Assembly: GCF_000179595.2 (NCBI RefSeq)
Contig: NZ_JH556653.1
Coordinates: 1,421,223-1,485,222 of the forward strand
Reading direction: 5' to 3'
Source: Acetivibrio cellulolyticus CD2
GTDB taxonomy: Bacteria > Bacillota > Clostridia > Acetivibrionales > Acetivibrionaceae
Length of the DNA: 64,000 nt
A program made the translations under genes and the position numbers. Below, in pieces: positions 48,167 through 58,591 of the stretch (position 1 is its first letter; each line of letters begins with the position of its first letter). The notes under the pieces are model-generated. The model worked only from the letters and a program-made list of their open reading frames with translations, had not been told where the DNA came from and made no database searches.

Positions 48167-49285
48167 TCATATATTTTTAATAATAGTATTCCCGTTTTTT
48201 ACATTAACAAAAAGCAAATCTTTAAAATCTTTTTTATCAAAAATATCTTTTTCAGTACATGTTATAAATGTTTGTATATGATTTATATTATCAAATAAAA
48301 TTTCCCGTCTCTTATAATCTAATTCTGACATAACATCATCCAGCAAAAGTACAGGATACTCGCCAGTTTCCTCTTTTATTATTTGAAGTTCCGAAAGTTT
48401 GATTGATAAAATAACTGTTCTCTTTTGTCCTTGAGATCCAAATGACTTTACATCTAAATTATTTATAAATATTTCATAATCATCCCTATGTGGACCTTTT
48501 AATGTTGTATTTCTTTTTAGTTCAATATATCTGTATCTTTTAAAATCCATCAATATATTGGCTTTTATCTTATCAATATCTTCATAGTTATCGGTTTCTA
48601 CAGATGATGAATAATTTATTTCTATATTTTCGTTATTATCAGATAATATACTATGATTATACTTAGCAGCTTTATTTAATCTATTAATAAACTCATGTCT
48701 TGCTTTAATAATTCTAGAACCTATATCAGCTATTTTCTCATCCCATATATCCAGAGTATCTATTAGCCCCCTGTTATTTTGCAATTCTTTTAATAAAGAA
48801 TTTCTTTGTAATAAAATTTTATTATAAAGCTGCAGATCATAAAAGTAAGATGGCTTTATTTGACTTAGTGTAATATCAATAAATCTTCTTCTTTGTGATG
48901 GTCCTTCATTTATAACAGATAAATCTTCAGGTGAAAAAATAACAGCAAGCAAATTACCCATGAGGTTACCCATTTTTTTTAAAGGGATTTCATTTATTTT
49001 AATAACTTTCTTTTTTTCACGCTCATATGATATTTCAATGTTCGTTTTTTCTTGGTTTTTGGTAGCATCAAGTTTAATATCATAACTATTACTGTTTATA
49101 TTTACAAGCTCAATATCTTTTGAAGTACGATGTGACCTTCCTGAAGCACACAAAAAAATTGCCTCAACAATATTTGTTTTACCTTGGGCATTTTCTCCGT
49201 AAATTATATTATAATTTTTTGAAAAATCAATAACATTTTCTTTATAGTTTCTAAAATTTCTTAATTGTAAACTATCTATATACAA
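48167..49285 (-). CDS. recF: DNA replication and repair protein RecF
   Basis: 372 aa from a TTG start at 49283-49285, seven bases after GGAGG; an ATG 21 bp upstream has no site. ABC/SMC-like ATPase: Walker A YGENAQGKTNIVEAIF (about 31-46), signature region LFSPEDLSVI..PSQRRRFIDI (about 110-130), Walker B YPVLLLDDVMSELD (about 318-331). RecF helps load RecA on gapped DNA with RecO and RecR. The N-terminus overlaps the end of the S4 gene region by tight spacing. Confidence 0.95.
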   Translation of the reverse strand: MYIDSLQLRNFRNYKENVIDFSKNYNIIYGENAQGKTNIVEAIFLCASGRSHRTSKDIELVNINSNSYDIKLDATKNQEKTNIEISYEREKKKVIKINEIPLKKMGNLMGNLLAVIFSPEDLSVINEGPSQRRRFIDITLSQIKPSYFYDLQLYNKILLQRNSLLKELQNNRGLIDTLDIWDEKIADIGSRIIKARHEFINRLNKAAKYNHSILSDNNENIEINYSSSVETDNYEDIDKIKANILMDFKRYRYIELKRNTTLKGPHRDDYEIFINNLDVKSFGSQGQKRTVILSIKLSELQIIKEETGEYPVLLLDDVMSELDYKRREILFDNINHIQTFITCTEKDIFDKKDFKDLLFVNVKNGNTIIKNI

Positions 49286-49302
49286 AATGATACCTCCAGA
49301 TA

Positions 49303-49509
49303 TCATTCAATAATAAACTTAAGATCATCCACTTCTACAGTGTCACCTTTTCTAAGTTTTTTACCTCTTCTTAATTCTACTTCACCATTAACTTTGACAT
49401 TACCATTAAAAATCAATATTTTAGCTTCAGTACCAGTAGGTACTAAATCAGCCCATTTAATAAATTGATCAAGTTTTATATACTCAGTATTTATCGAAAT
49501 AGATTTCAT
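49303..49509 (-). CDS. yaaA: S4 domain RNA-binding protein (YaaA type)
   Basis: 68 aa. Essentially one S4 domain ([42 protein letters not shown]). Always between dnaN and recF in Firmicutes; in B. subtilis it is linked to 50S ribosome assembly (rlbA). It lies 18 bp downstream of dnaN. Confidence 0.92.
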   Translation of the reverse strand: MKSISINTEYIKLDQFIKWADLVPTGTEAKILIFNGNVKVNGEVELRRGKKLRKGDTVEVDDLKFIIE

Positions 49510-49527
49510 ATAATTAAATTACATCCC

Positions 49528-50631
49528 CTATTCATTTTTTATCCTAACAGGTAGTATCATATAAGCATATTCTTGTTTTCCAATTGGTCTTATTGTACAC
49601 GGTCCTATGCTAGATGTAAAGTAAATATCTACCTCTTCATCTTCAATAACTTTTAAAGCTTCAATGAAATACTTAGGGTTAAATCCTATATCAAGTCTAT
49701 TTCCTGAAATATCTACTCTAACTTCTTCCCTAACAGCTCCAATTTCAGTATTAGAGGATATTACAATTTTCTCATCCATTACATTAAATTTAACTGGATA
49801 TTTTTTTTCTTCAGCTGTTATAAGAGACGCTCTCTCAAGGCTTGATAAAATGTCCTTGGTTTTAACCCTAACTTTTGTTTCAAAATCCTTTGGAATTATA
49901 CTGTTATAGTTTAAGTATTCTCCTTCTAGCAATCTTGATACAACTTTGCACTTACCAATATCAAACAGTATCTGGTTTTGGGTGCTATATATCGAAATTT
50001 CTTCATCTATTGGCTGAAGTATTTTTACAATTTCATTAAGTGTTTTACCAGGAATGACTACATTAAAGCTTTTATTTTCATTTTCAATAATACATTTTCT
50101 AAGTGCTAGTCTAAACCCGTCTATAGAAACAAAAGTAACATTATTTTCTTTGCATTCTAATAGAGATCCTGTAAGAATTGGTCTATTTTCATCAATACTT
50201 ACTGCAAAAAGTGTTTGTCTAATCATGTCTCTTACTGTTTTTTGTTTAATTATAAATGCATTTTCCTTTTTTATTGAAGGAAGTGCAGGATAGTTATCAG
50301 ATGGCATACCCTTTAATTCAAAATGTGAGTTTTCGCATTCTATAATAACTGATGAATTAGGAAGAACCTCTATTAGAACTTCAGAATCAGGAAGTCTCCT
50401 TACAATGTCACCAAACATCTTTGAATTAAGTACAATAGAACCTTGAGTTTGTATATCTGCTTGAACATAGCATTCTATACCTATTTCAAGATCATTTCCA
50501 GTTAACTTAAAGTCTGAGGATGCTTCAAGCAGTATTCCTTCAAGTATGGGCAATGTAGATTTCGTTGATACTGCTTTTTGCACTATATTTATACCTTCTA
50601 TCAAATGTTCTTTAGAACATATCACTTTCAT
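49528..50631 (-). CDS. dnaN: DNA polymerase III beta subunit (sliding clamp)
   Basis: 367 aa, normal. Three repeated clamp domains; N-terminal MKVICSKEHLIEGINIVQKA and C-terminal CTIRPIGKQEYAYMILPVRI (the terminal P-x-R contact region for client peptides) are typical. Second gene of the series after dnaA; the 252-bp gap between them carries DnaA boxes. Confidence 0.97.
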   Translation of the reverse strand: MKVICSKEHLIEGINIVQKAVSTKSTLPILEGILLEASSDFKLTGNDLEIGIECYVQADIQTQGSIVLNSKMFGDIVRRLPDSEVLIEVLPNSSVIIECENSHFELKGMPSDNYPALPSIKKENAFIIKQKTVRDMIRQTLFAVSIDENRPILTGSLLECKENNVTFVSIDGFRLALRKCIIENENKSFNVVIPGKTLNEIVKILQPIDEEISIYSTQNQILFDIGKCKVVSRLLEGEYLNYNSIIPKDFETKVRVKTKDILSSLERASLITAEEKKYPVKFNVMDEKIVISSNTEIGAVREEVRVDISGNRLDIGFNPKYFIEALKVIEDEEVDIYFTSSIGPCTIRPIGKQEYAYMILPVRIKNE

Positions 50632-50639
50632 ATTGAGTC

Positions 50640-50883
50640 CTCCCGGTTTACTTTATAATTAATATAATAATTTTTAGTAATAATAGTAATAAGTATTGTT
50701 GATTTTGTGTATAACTTACTTCACGTAGTGTGGATTAAGATTTGCAGGTTGTTATTAATCTGTAGATAACTTGTATCAAATAATCAACTAACTAACAGTA
50801 ATTTAGATTAAATCAACTTATGCACATAATACCAACATGAAGTTTTCCCCATATCAACATTTTCTGTTGATAAAATTAAAATA
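50640..50883. other. dnaA-dnaN intergenic DnaA-box cluster (second origin part)
   Basis: Contains an exact DnaA box TTATGCACA (50818-50826) and near matches ATATCAACA (50851-50859), TGTTGATAA (50865-50873) and TGTAGATAA (50761-50769). Together with the cluster upstream of dnaA this looks like the bipartite origin known from B. subtilis. Confidence 0.6.
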
Positions 50884-52215
50884 TTAACCACTGGCAAGAT
50901 TCTTTTTTAACTCATTTATAGCTCTTCTGGTTTCTGAGTTTGATTGAACCTCTTCAACTATTTTTTCACAGGCGTGGATTACTGTAGTATGGTCTCTTCC
51001 ACCGAAGGCATTTCCTATTTTAGGTAAGGACATATCTGTTAATTCTCTGCATAAGAACATTGCAATTTGCCTTGGGTACGCTACATCTCTTGATCTTCTC
51101 TTAGACTTAAAGTCGTCTGGTCTAAGATCAAAGTATCTTGCAACAGCATCTTGTATTGTATTACAATTTATTGCTCTAACTTTGCTAGTTGAAAGAATAT
51201 CTTTTAGAGCTTCTGTAGCAAGATCAACAGTTATATCGTTTTCAGTAAGAGATGAGTAAGCTATTACTCTATTTAGAGCTCCCTCGAGTTCTCTTATATT
51301 AGATGCTATCTTTTCAGCAATGAAAACCATAATTTCATTAGGTACATCCAGATTTTCAAGTTGTGCTTTTTTTCTTAAGATGGCAATCCTTGTTTCGATA
51401 TCAGGGGCCTGCATATCTGCTATTAATCCCCATTCAAATCTGGATCTTAAGCGGTCTTCAAGAGTAACAATTTCTTTAGGTGATTTATCACTTGATAGAA
51501 TTATTTGTTTGTTTGCTTCGTATAGGGCATTAAATGTATGGAAGAACTCTTCCTGAGTTCTCTCTTTACCAGCTATAAACTGAATATCATCTATAAGAAG
51601 AATGTCTATATTTCTGTACTTAGATCGGAATTCTTCGTTTTTATCATCTTTTATTGCATTAATTAATTCATTTGTAAACTTTTCTGATGATACATATAAA
51701 ACTTTAAGAGAAGGATTCTGTTTTAATACAAAGTGTCCAATCGCATGCATAAGATGTGTTTTTCCAAGTCCAACCCCTCCATAAATGAATAGAGGATTAT
51801 AAGCTTTTGCAGGTGATTCGGCAACAGCTAAAGAAGCAGCATGCGCAAAACGGTTACTATTACCTATAACAAAAGTATCGAAAGTATATTTTGGGTTTAG
51901 CACAGAAACTAATGTATCTTCATTGTTAGCTTCGGCTTGGTTGGTATACTTGTCAATGTTTTCTTGTGACGGAACTACAAAGTTAATCGTATATTCTTTA
52001 TATGTAGTTTGTTTTATGGCATTTTTTATAAGAGCTGAATATCTTGACTCTAAAATGCCTTTATTAAATTCCGCGGGCACAGCCAGGTTAAGTGTATTAT
52101 TGTATAGAGAAAGAGGTTCGATAGTTTTAATCCAAGTATTAAAACTAATTTCAGTTAACTCATTCTGTAGCAGGCCTAAGGTTTTCTGCCATAAATCTGA
52201 TAATTGGACACTCAT
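50884..52215 (-). CDS. dnaA: Chromosomal replication initiator protein DnaA
   Basis: 443 aa from ATG 52213-52215, 6 bases after TTGGAGG; a longer frame upstream is not supported. Domain I (about 1-85, [16 protein letters not shown]), short linker domain II, AAA domain III with Walker [16 protein letters not shown] (about 145-159) and Walker [14 protein letters not shown] (about 210-222), and DNA-binding domain IV with [14 protein letters not shown] and the signature [15 protein letters not shown]. First gene leftward from oriC. Confidence 0.98.
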   Translation of the reverse strand: MSVQLSDLWQKTLGLLQNELTEISFNTWIKTIEPLSLYNNTLNLAVPAEFNKGILESRYSALIKNAIKQTTYKEYTINFVVPSQENIDKYTNQAEANNEDTLVSVLNPKYTFDTFVIGNSNRFAHAASLAVAESPAKAYNPLFIYGGVGLGKTHLMHAIGHFVLKQNPSLKVLYVSSEKFTNELINAIKDDKNEEFRSKYRNIDILLIDDIQFIAGKERTQEEFFHTFNALYEANKQIILSSDKSPKEIVTLEDRLRSRFEWGLIADMQAPDIETRIAILRKKAQLENLDVPNEIMVFIAEKIASNIRELEGALNRVIAYSSLTENDITVDLATEALKDILSTSKVRAINCNTIQDAVARYFDLRPDDFKSKRRSRDVAYPRQIAMFLCRELTDMSLPKIGNAFGGRDHTTVIHACEKIVEEVQSNSETRRAINELKKNLASG

Positions 52216-52825
52216 AAAATTCCTCCAAATGCATATATAAAATAATAAATAAAAGTAGTTTGCCATTAACCTCAATAGATAAAGGCAATTTTTCCTAAGT
52301 TTTATAAATTAAATTATCTTTGGTTTAAGTCTTAGAATAAGGAATAAATTATAAAATATTTAAACCCTAAGCTAATCATTGACAAAACTTATAATAATTA
52401 AGCATAAACTAATAGATTTTTGTATAAATTTTTAAAAAAGCAATATAATAAAGTGGTAAATTATAATAGTAGTATAAAAAATTAAATATTTAAGTTACAC
52501 ACAGGCTATCAACATAAATCTGTTGATAATCCATAGGTTATCAACAGGGTTATCAACAGGTATTAATAATATTATCAGACTTTTACACAATATTCAACAT
52601 AAAATATGAAAGATATCCACAAAAAAATTGATTAAAATATTAATTATCCACATAAATAGTTTCTTGACATCAAATATGGATTTAATATATAATTGATTCG
52701 TTGTTCACATTTAGAATGTTAGAATAGGTATTTTGTCATATAGTGTACAGATTAAACAGTACATGATGTTAAAATAAAGTGCCTAAACATAGTATCATTA
52801 GGAAAAGAGAATGGGGGTGTTTAGT
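52216..52825. other. oriC: oriC region upstream of dnaA
   Basis: 610 bp without genes, between divergent dnaA and rpmH. DnaA boxes cluster at 52506-52652: TTATCCACA (52644-52652, exact), TTATCAACA (52538-52546 and 52550-52558), TGTTGATAA (52521-52529), CTATCAACA (52506-52514) and ATATCCACA (52613-52621). The stretch 52380-52500 is nearly pure A/T and suits a DNA unwinding element; AATAGTAGTATA at 52465-52475 resembles DnaA-trio repeats (uncertain). Confidence 0.85.
52664..52693 (+). promoter_or_regulatory. Promoter of rpmH-rnpA
   Basis: Exact TTGACA (52664-52669), 18 bp spacer, exact TATAAT (52688-52693), at the right edge of the DnaA-box cluster. Leader about 125 nt. Confidence 0.85.
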
Positions 52826-52960
52826 TTGTTAAGAACATATCAGCCTAAAAATAGACAGAGGAAAAAGGAACATGGCTTCAGAAAAAGGATGAAGACAGCC
52901 AATGGACAAAAAGTATTAAAAAGGCGTAGATTGAAAGGAAGAAAAGTTCTTTCAGCGTAA
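52826..52960 (+). CDS. rpmH: 50S ribosomal protein L34
   Basis: 44 aa from a TTG start at 52826, six bases after GGGGGTG. The strongly basic sequence [20 protein letters not shown] then [22 protein letters not shown] (residues 22-43) is unmistakable L34. It is the first gene rightward from oriC, followed by rnpA. Its stop codon overlaps the left arm of a terminator-like hairpin. Confidence 0.97.
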   Translation: MLRTYQPKNRQRKKEHGFRKRMKTANGQKVLKRRRLKGRKVLSA

Positions 52961-52985
52961 GACCGCATAATTGTGGTCTTTTTGT
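52959..52985 (+). terminator. Attenuating terminator between rpmH and rnpA
   Basis: AAGACCGCA (52959-52967) pairs with TGTGGTCTT (52972-52980; one G-U), followed by T residues. It starts within the rpmH stop codon and probably lowers rnpA transcription relative to rpmH. Confidence 0.75.
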
Positions 52986-53046
52986 TTAAAATGAAGTTTA
53001 TTTATATATACAAAAATGATATAACCGGGAGGCATAGCTCCTTAAA

Positions 53047-53391
53047 ATGATATTTACTTTTCCAATAAAAAAGAACAAAGAGTTTCTCAAGTTATATAAA
53101 AAGGGAAAATTCTATGTTGCGAAATACCTTGTATTATATACATTGGATAATAAGAGTAAAGTGAATAGGTTAGGCATAACTGCTAGTAAGAAGTTTGGCG
53201 GTAGTGTAAAAAGAAATAGGATAAGAAGGCTTATTAAGGAATGCTATAGGCATTATGAAGGTCAATTGAATGAAGGATTTGATCTGGTATTTGTTGCAAG
53301 GAGCAGTGAAGATATGCCTAGTTTCTCAGATATTAAAAGGGAAATGAAATTTTTGCTAAGAAAGCTAAATATATTTAAAGAGGAGAAATAA
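53047..53391 (+). CDS. rnpA: Ribonuclease P protein component
   Basis: 114 aa. Basic protein that assists RNase P RNA in trimming tRNA 5' ends. Family marks: the N-terminal [17 protein letters not shown], the [20 protein letters not shown] block (RNR motif, about 42-62) and DLVFVARSS. The GGGAGG site (53027-53032) is 14 bases before ATG and can pair with CTCCT just after it, so initiation may be modulated. Confidence 0.95.
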   Translation: MIFTFPIKKNKEFLKLYKKGKFYVAKYLVLYTLDNKSKVNRLGITASKKFGGSVKRNRIRRLIKECYRHYEGQLNEGFDLVFVARSSEDMPSFSDIKREMKFLLRKLNIFKEEK

Positions 53392-53392
53392 A

Positions 53393-53608
53393 TTGATTGG
53401 TAAATTGGTAATACTATTAATTAGATTTTATCAAAAGTTTATATCTCCTTTTAAATCTGTATCAAGCTGCAGATTTTATCCTACTTGTTCACAATATGCG
53501 ATTGATGCAATTTCAAAGTATGGTATAATAAGGGGAAGCGTTAAGTCACTAAAGAGGTTATTGAAATGCCATCCGTTTCATCCAGGAGGATATGATCCGG
53601 TTAAATAA
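53393..53608 (+). CDS. yidD: Membrane protein insertion efficiency factor YidD
   Basis: 71 aa from TTG 53393, one base after rnpA stops, with AGGAG eight bases upstream. Signature [20 protein letters not shown] (about 23-42) and [12 protein letters not shown] at the end. Peripheral membrane protein assisting YidC. Confidence 0.95.
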   Translation: MIGKLVILLIRFYQKFISPFKSVSSCRFYPTCSQYAIDAISKYGIIRGSVKSLKRLLKCHPFHPGGYDPVK

Positions 53609-53626
53609 GCGAAGGGGATTACGTAG

Positions 53627-54484
53627 ATGGGTAATATTTTTAGTTACATACCAAAGTTTTTAGGATTAATTTTGAATTTTATATATGAGCATATGTCATT
53701 TGGAAGATATGGTTTGGCTATTATTATATTTACTGTTTTTATCAAATTAGTATTGCTTCCTCTTACTGTAAAACAGTTTAAATCAAATGCTCAATTACAG
53801 GAAATACAGCCTCTGATTCAGGAGCTGCAGAGGAAATATAAAAATGATAATAATAAGTTAAACGAAGAAATGATGAAAGTATATGCAGAACATAAGTATA
53901 ACCCTGCTAGCGGATGTTTGCCTCTTCTTGTGCAGCTGCCCATACTTTTTTCACTGATTTATGTAATAGGTCAGCCACTTACATATATGCTTAATTATAG
54001 TACTGCAGATATAAATAATTTATTGAATGCTGTACCGGAAGCAATGAAAATAAAAGGATTTTATGCACAAATAGGTGCTGTAAACTTTCATAATATTTTA
54101 AACATGAAGTTTTTAGGTCTAGATTTAGGTTTAGTTCCAACATGGAGACCGAATGTTTTATTTGGTCCTGAAATGGGGCGGTATTTACCTTTAATTTTAA
54201 TTCCTATACTTTCTGTAATTACAACATTTTTATCAAATAAATTGATGACAGCGGCAACTATGAAGAAAAACAACAACAGTAGCGGTAATGACAGTGCACA
54301 GGATGCGGCTGCAGCAATGACTAAAAACATGACGCTGATTGCTCCTATAATGACATTGTGGGTATCGTTCCAATTTCCGGCCGGTTTAGGATTGTACTGG
54401 CTTGTGGGTAATATATTTCAGATATTTCAACAGTTGTATTTAAATAAATATGTTATCAATAAAAAGGAGGTTAAGGATAAATAA
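53627..54484 (+). CDS. yidC: Membrane protein insertase YidC/OxaA
   Basis: 285 aa. Core insertase with about five membrane segments: N-terminal SYIPKFLGLILNFIY, the YGLAIIIFTVFIKLVLLPLT block, a cytoplasmic coiled hairpin (QLQEIQPLIQELQRKYKNDN, about 63-82), PASGCLPLLVQLPILFSL, and the last FQFPAGLGLYWLVGNIFQI. Acts with or without SecYEG in inserting membrane proteins; in sporulating species the SpoIIIJ version is needed for sigma-G activation. There is no signal-peptidase-II lipobox at the N-terminus. Confidence 0.95.
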   Translation: MGNIFSYIPKFLGLILNFIYEHMSFGRYGLAIIIFTVFIKLVLLPLTVKQFKSNAQLQEIQPLIQELQRKYKNDNNKLNEEMMKVYAEHKYNPASGCLPLLVQLPILFSLIYVIGQPLTYMLNYSTADINNLLNAVPEAMKIKGFYAQIGAVNFHNILNMKFLGLDLGLVPTWRPNVLFGPEMGRYLPLILIPILSVITTFLSNKLMTAATMKKNNNSSGNDSAQDAAAAMTKNMTLIAPIMTLWVSFQFPAGLGLYWLVGNIFQIFQQLYLNKYVINKKEVKDK

Positions 54485-55102
54485 ATGGCAAACTTCGTTG
54501 AAAAGACAGGAAAGACTGCACAAGAAGCTATAGATATTGCTCTTGAAGAGTTACAGTGCGACAGAGATAGTGTTGATATAGAAGTTCTTGAAGAGGGTAC
54601 TAAAGGTATTTTTGGATTTGGAAGTAAAGTAGCAAAAGTAAGAGTTACTCTCAAAGAGTCTAACTCAGAGAAGGCACGAGAGTTTTTATTAAGCGTTTTC
54701 GAAAAAATGAATGTTGAAGCGGAGATAATTGCCGAAGAAGATGAAGATTCTATTCTCCTTAAAATTAAAGGGGATGATATTGGAATAATCATTGGGAGAA
54801 GGGGAGAAACATTAGATTCGCTCCAATATTTAACAAGCCTTGTTGTTAATAAGAGTAAGGAAGATTATAAGAGAGTTGTAATAGATATTGAAAACTACAG
54901 ACAGAAGAGAGAGGAAACATTAGTTAAGCTGGCAAACAGGCTGGCTGATAGAGTAGTTAAATATAAGAAGAATATTACTCTAGAGCCTATGAATCCATAT
55001 GAAAGAAGAGTTATTCATTCTTCTCTTCAGAATCACAAGTATGTTGAGACTTATAGCGTTGGGGAAGAACCGAACAGAAAGGTAATAATTACGCTTAAAT
55101 AG
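54485..55102 (+). CDS. jag: RNA-binding protein Jag (KhpB), Jag_N-KH-R3H
   Basis: 205 aa, ATG directly after the yidC stop, AAAGGAGG before it. Jag_N domain (about 4-50, TGKTAQEAIDIALEELQCDR), type II KH domain (about 80-140; IGIIIGRRGETLDSLQYL) and C-terminal R3H domain (about 150-205; NPYERRVIHSSLQNHKYVET). Binds RNA, partners KhpA and influences cell elongation in pneumococcus. Confidence 0.95.
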   Translation: MANFVEKTGKTAQEAIDIALEELQCDRDSVDIEVLEEGTKGIFGFGSKVAKVRVTLKESNSEKAREFLLSVFEKMNVEAEIIAEEDEDSILLKIKGDDIGIIIGRRGETLDSLQYLTSLVVNKSKEDYKRVVIDIENYRQKREETLVKLANRLADRVVKYKKNITLEPMNPYERRVIHSSLQNHKYVETYSVGEEPNRKVIITLK

Positions 55103-55227
55103 TGCTATTTTTGAAAGTTTATTTTTATAAAAGGTATTGTTAGCTATTGTGTGGTTCAGGAGATTTATTTCTTGAGCCATTTTTATAATGTTTTTAAAAT
55201 TTACTTCCATAAATTTGGAGGACTGCT

Positions 55228-56610
55228 ATGTTATATAATGAAGATACAATTACAGCTATTTCGACTCCACATGGAAATGGTGGAATAGGTATAATAAGAT
55301 TAAGCGGAGAAAGAGCTTTTGAAATATCTGAAGGGATATTTCAAGGAAAAAAAGATTTTGATAAAGTAAAAACGCATACAATAAACTATGGGAAAATAAT
55401 AGATTCTAGCACAGGTGAAGTACTAGATGAAGTTCTTATTTCAAAAATGTGCAAGCCTAATACTTTCACTAGAGAAGATGTTGTGGAAATAAACTGTCAT
55501 GGTGGTACGGTAGTATTAAAAAATATTCTTGAGCTAATATTAAAGAAAGGCGCCAGACTTGCGGAACCTGGTGAGTTCACAAAGCGTGCTTTTTTAAATG
55601 GAAGAATAGATTTATCCCAGGCAGAAGCCGTAATTGATCTTATAAATGCAAAAACTAATGAGAGTTCAAAAGCGGCTGTTGATCAACTCGAAGGAAAACT
55701 ATCTGTTAAACTTAAAGAAGCAAGAAGTAAGCTTATTGAACTAATTGCACATATTGAAGTTACGGTTGATTACCCCGAGCACGACATTGAAGAGATTACA
55801 GGTCAAAAAATATATACTGAAATAAAGGATATAAAAGAAAAGTTAAGTAGTATTATCGAAGGATTTGAAAAGGGTAGGATAATAAGAGAAGGAATAAATG
55901 CTGTAATTGTTGGAAGACCAAATGTAGGAAAGTCATCTCTATTGAACGAGTTAACAGGAAAGAGCAGAGCGATTGTAACAGATATACCTGGGACAACAAG
56001 GGATATTATTGAAGATTATATTAATTTGAATGGCGTTCCTGTAAGAATTATTGATACTGCAGGTATTAGGGAAACTGAAGATGTGGTTGAAAAGATTGGT
56101 GTTGAGAAAACACACAAGGAAGTTGATTCCGCTGACCTTATAATAATGATGATAGATGCGGATCAAGGTGTTAATCAAGAAGACATTGATATTTTAAATA
56201 AAATTAAAGAAAAAAAGGCAATTATAATACTAAATAAGATTGATATGGTAAGTGAAGATAAGATACTGGATATAGAAAATAAGCTTGGCAATAAAAATGT
56301 TATAAGAATGTCTTTGAAAGAAGATGTAGGAACAGCTGATCTTGGAAATGCAGTAGTTGAGCTTTTTATGAAAGGCGAAGTTAGCATAAATAATGAAGTT
56401 TTAATTACAAATATAAGACACAAGAACCTGATTGACAAAGCAATTGAAAGTATTGATTTTGCAATTGGTGCACATGAAAGCGGTATGCCGTTGGACATGA
56501 TTACTATTGATATAGTAAATTCTGCACAGTATCTGGGAGAAATTACAGGAGAGTCTGTGAGTGAAGACGTTATGCACGAAATATTCAGCAGGTTTTGTCT
56601 GGGAAAGTGA
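55228..56610 (+). CDS. mnmE: tRNA modification GTPase MnmE
   Basis: 460 aa, GGAGG seven bases upstream. N-terminal folate-binding domain ([20 protein letters not shown]), helical domain, and inserted G domain with P-loop [14 protein letters not shown] (about 229-242), G3 DTAGIRE (about 275), G4 NKID (about 337), ending in the invariant FCLGK. With MnmG it makes the cmnm5 modification at wobble U34. Overlaps the longest mnmG frame but not its chosen start. Confidence 0.97.
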   Translation: MLYNEDTITAISTPHGNGGIGIIRLSGERAFEISEGIFQGKKDFDKVKTHTINYGKIIDSSTGEVLDEVLISKMCKPNTFTREDVVEINCHGGTVVLKNILELILKKGARLAEPGEFTKRAFLNGRIDLSQAEAVIDLINAKTNESSKAAVDQLEGKLSVKLKEARSKLIELIAHIEVTVDYPEHDIEEITGQKIYTEIKDIKEKLSSIIEGFEKGRIIREGINAVIVGRPNVGKSSLLNELTGKSRAIVTDIPGTTRDIIEDYINLNGVPVRIIDTAGIRETEDVVEKIGVEKTHKEVDSADLIIMMIDADQGVNQEDIDILNKIKEKKAIIILNKIDMVSEDKILDIENKLGNKNVIRMSLKEDVGTADLGNAVVELFMKGEVSINNEVLITNIRHKNLIDKAIESIDFAIGAHESGMPLDMITIDIVNSAQYLGEITGESVSEDVMHEIFSRFCLGK

Positions 56611-56621
56611 GAGGTATTTTT

Positions 56622-58511
56622 ATGGAGTTCATTGCAGGGGAATATGATGTAGTGGTTGTTGGGGCGGGACATGCTGGCTGTGAAGCTGCGCTTGCTTCGG
56701 CAAGGCTTGGTGTTAAAACAGCTGTTTTTGCCATAAATCTTGACAGTATAGGAAATATGCCATGTAATCCAAATATTGGGGGTACTGCCAAGGGACACCT
56801 TGTGCGTGAGATTGATGCTCTTGGTGGTGAAATGGGGAAAAATACAGATAAGACGTTTATACAATCTAAGATATTAAATTCTGCAAAGGGTCCTGCTGTA
56901 TACTCTCTAAGAGCACAGGTAGACAGGAGAAGTTATCAGATAGAAATGAAACATACTCTTGAAAAGCAGGAAAATCTTGATGTAAAACAGGCTGAAATAA
57001 TTGAGATCTTAAGGGAAGAGAAAGACGGCAAATTTAAGATAACTGGTGTTAAAACACATACAGGCAGTATTTATAATTGTAAAGCAATTATACTTACAAC
57101 CGGGACGTATCTAAAAGGTAAAATTATTATTGGAGATGTAAGTTATAGCGGAGGACCTGATGGACTTTTCCCTGCAAACAAGCTATCTGACAGTTTGAAG
57201 GAAATGGGGATTGAACTGTTAAGGTTAAAAACTGGTACACCAGCCAGACTTAATAGAAGAAGTATTGATTTTTCAAAAATGGAAGAACAGCCTGGAGATG
57301 ATACAATTGTACCTTTTTCATTTGAAAATGAGGAAATAAAAAAGGAACAGGTATCATGCTATCTTACATATACCAATAGTGAAACGCATTCAATTATAAG
57401 AGAGAATCTTCACAGGTCTCCACTTTATGGTGGAATGATTGAAGGTATTGGACCACGGTATTGTCCTTCAATAGAAGACAAAGTGGTAAGGTTTGCTGAA
57501 AAGGAATCTCATCAGGTTTTTGTTGAGCCAATGGGACTTAATACACAGGAGATGTATCTGCAGGGTATGTCAACAAGCCTTCCTGAGGATGTACAGATAA
57601 AGATGATGAAAACCTTGCCCGGGCTTGAGAATGTTTCAGTAATGAGAAATGCTTATGCAATAGAGTATGATGGGATAAATTCAACCCAACTAAATCTTTC
57701 TTTGGAATTTAAGCATATAGATGGGTTGTTTTCAGCAGGTCAGATTAATGGTAGCTCAGGATATGAAGAAGCCGGTTCTCAGGGGATTATGGCCGGTATA
57801 AATGCTGCCCGAAAAGTTAAAGGTGAAGAACCGGTTATATTGGATAGGTCTGAGGCGTATATAGGAGTACTTATAGATGATCTTGTTACAAAAGGTACAA
57901 AAGAACCTTATAGGATGATGACTTCTAGGTCTGAATACAGACTTTTATTAAGACAGGACAATGCAGATATTAGATTAACTCCAATAGGCTACCGCGCTGG
58001 GCTGATAAGTGAGGAAAGATACAGAAAGTTTGAAATAAAGAAAATGGAAATTGAAGAAGAAATAAAAAGGCTTGAAAGGACGCATGTTCCTCCAAGTGAG
58101 AAAGTAAACGCATTTTTGGAAAGTAAAAATAGTACGCCGATAAAGAGTGGAATGAAGTTGAGTGATTTGCTTAAGAGACCTGAACTTGACTATGATTCAC
58201 TTGGGGCTATTGATGAAAACAGGCCGGAACTTAGTTTTCAAGTTAGGGAACAGGTTTCCATTACAATAAAGTATGAAGGTTATATAAAAAGGCAAATGCT
58301 GCAGGTTGAACAATTTAAAAAGCTTGAGAATAGGAAATTGAGTAAGGACCTTGACTATATAGCTATACAGGGGCTAAGACTTGAGGCAAGGCAAAAGCTT
58401 AATCAGGTAAAACCCGAATCAGTTGGACAAGCATCAAGGATATCAGGGGTTTCACCGGCAGATATATCGGTTTTGCTTATTTATTTGGAACAAAACAGGA
58501 GGAAGTCGTAA
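56622..58511 (+). CDS. mnmG: tRNA uridine-5-carboxymethylaminomethyl modification enzyme MnmG (GidA)
   Basis: 629 aa from ATG 56622, with AGAGG seven bases upstream. FAD-binding start [20 protein letters not shown] (about 8-27), conserved [17 protein letters not shown] and later [20 protein letters not shown] blocks, and C-terminal helical domain that binds MnmE and tRNA ([20 protein letters not shown]). Partner of MnmE, 11 bp upstream. Confidence 0.97.
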   Translation: MEFIAGEYDVVVVGAGHAGCEAALASARLGVKTAVFAINLDSIGNMPCNPNIGGTAKGHLVREIDALGGEMGKNTDKTFIQSKILNSAKGPAVYSLRAQVDRRSYQIEMKHTLEKQENLDVKQAEIIEILREEKDGKFKITGVKTHTGSIYNCKAIILTTGTYLKGKIIIGDVSYSGGPDGLFPANKLSDSLKEMGIELLRLKTGTPARLNRRSIDFSKMEEQPGDDTIVPFSFENEEIKKEQVSCYLTYTNSETHSIIRENLHRSPLYGGMIEGIGPRYCPSIEDKVVRFAEKESHQVFVEPMGLNTQEMYLQGMSTSLPEDVQIKMMKTLPGLENVSVMRNAYAIEYDGINSTQLNLSLEFKHIDGLFSAGQINGSSGYEEAGSQGIMAGINAARKVKGEEPVILDRSEAYIGVLIDDLVTKGTKEPYRMMTSRSEYRLLLRQDNADIRLTPIGYRAGLISEERYRKFEIKKMEIEEEIKRLERTHVPPSEKVNAFLESKNSTPIKSGMKLSDLLKRPELDYDSLGAIDENRPELSFQVREQVSITIKYEGYIKRQMLQVEQFKKLENRKLSKDLDYIAIQGLRLEARQKLNQVKPESVGQASRISGVSPADISVLLIYLEQNRRKS

Positions 58512-58591
58512 GCTTGTACTAAGGAATGAGTGAATTTGTAGTTAATGTTATATTTTCATTATTCCTAATATTGAAGAATGGAGATTGTGTT

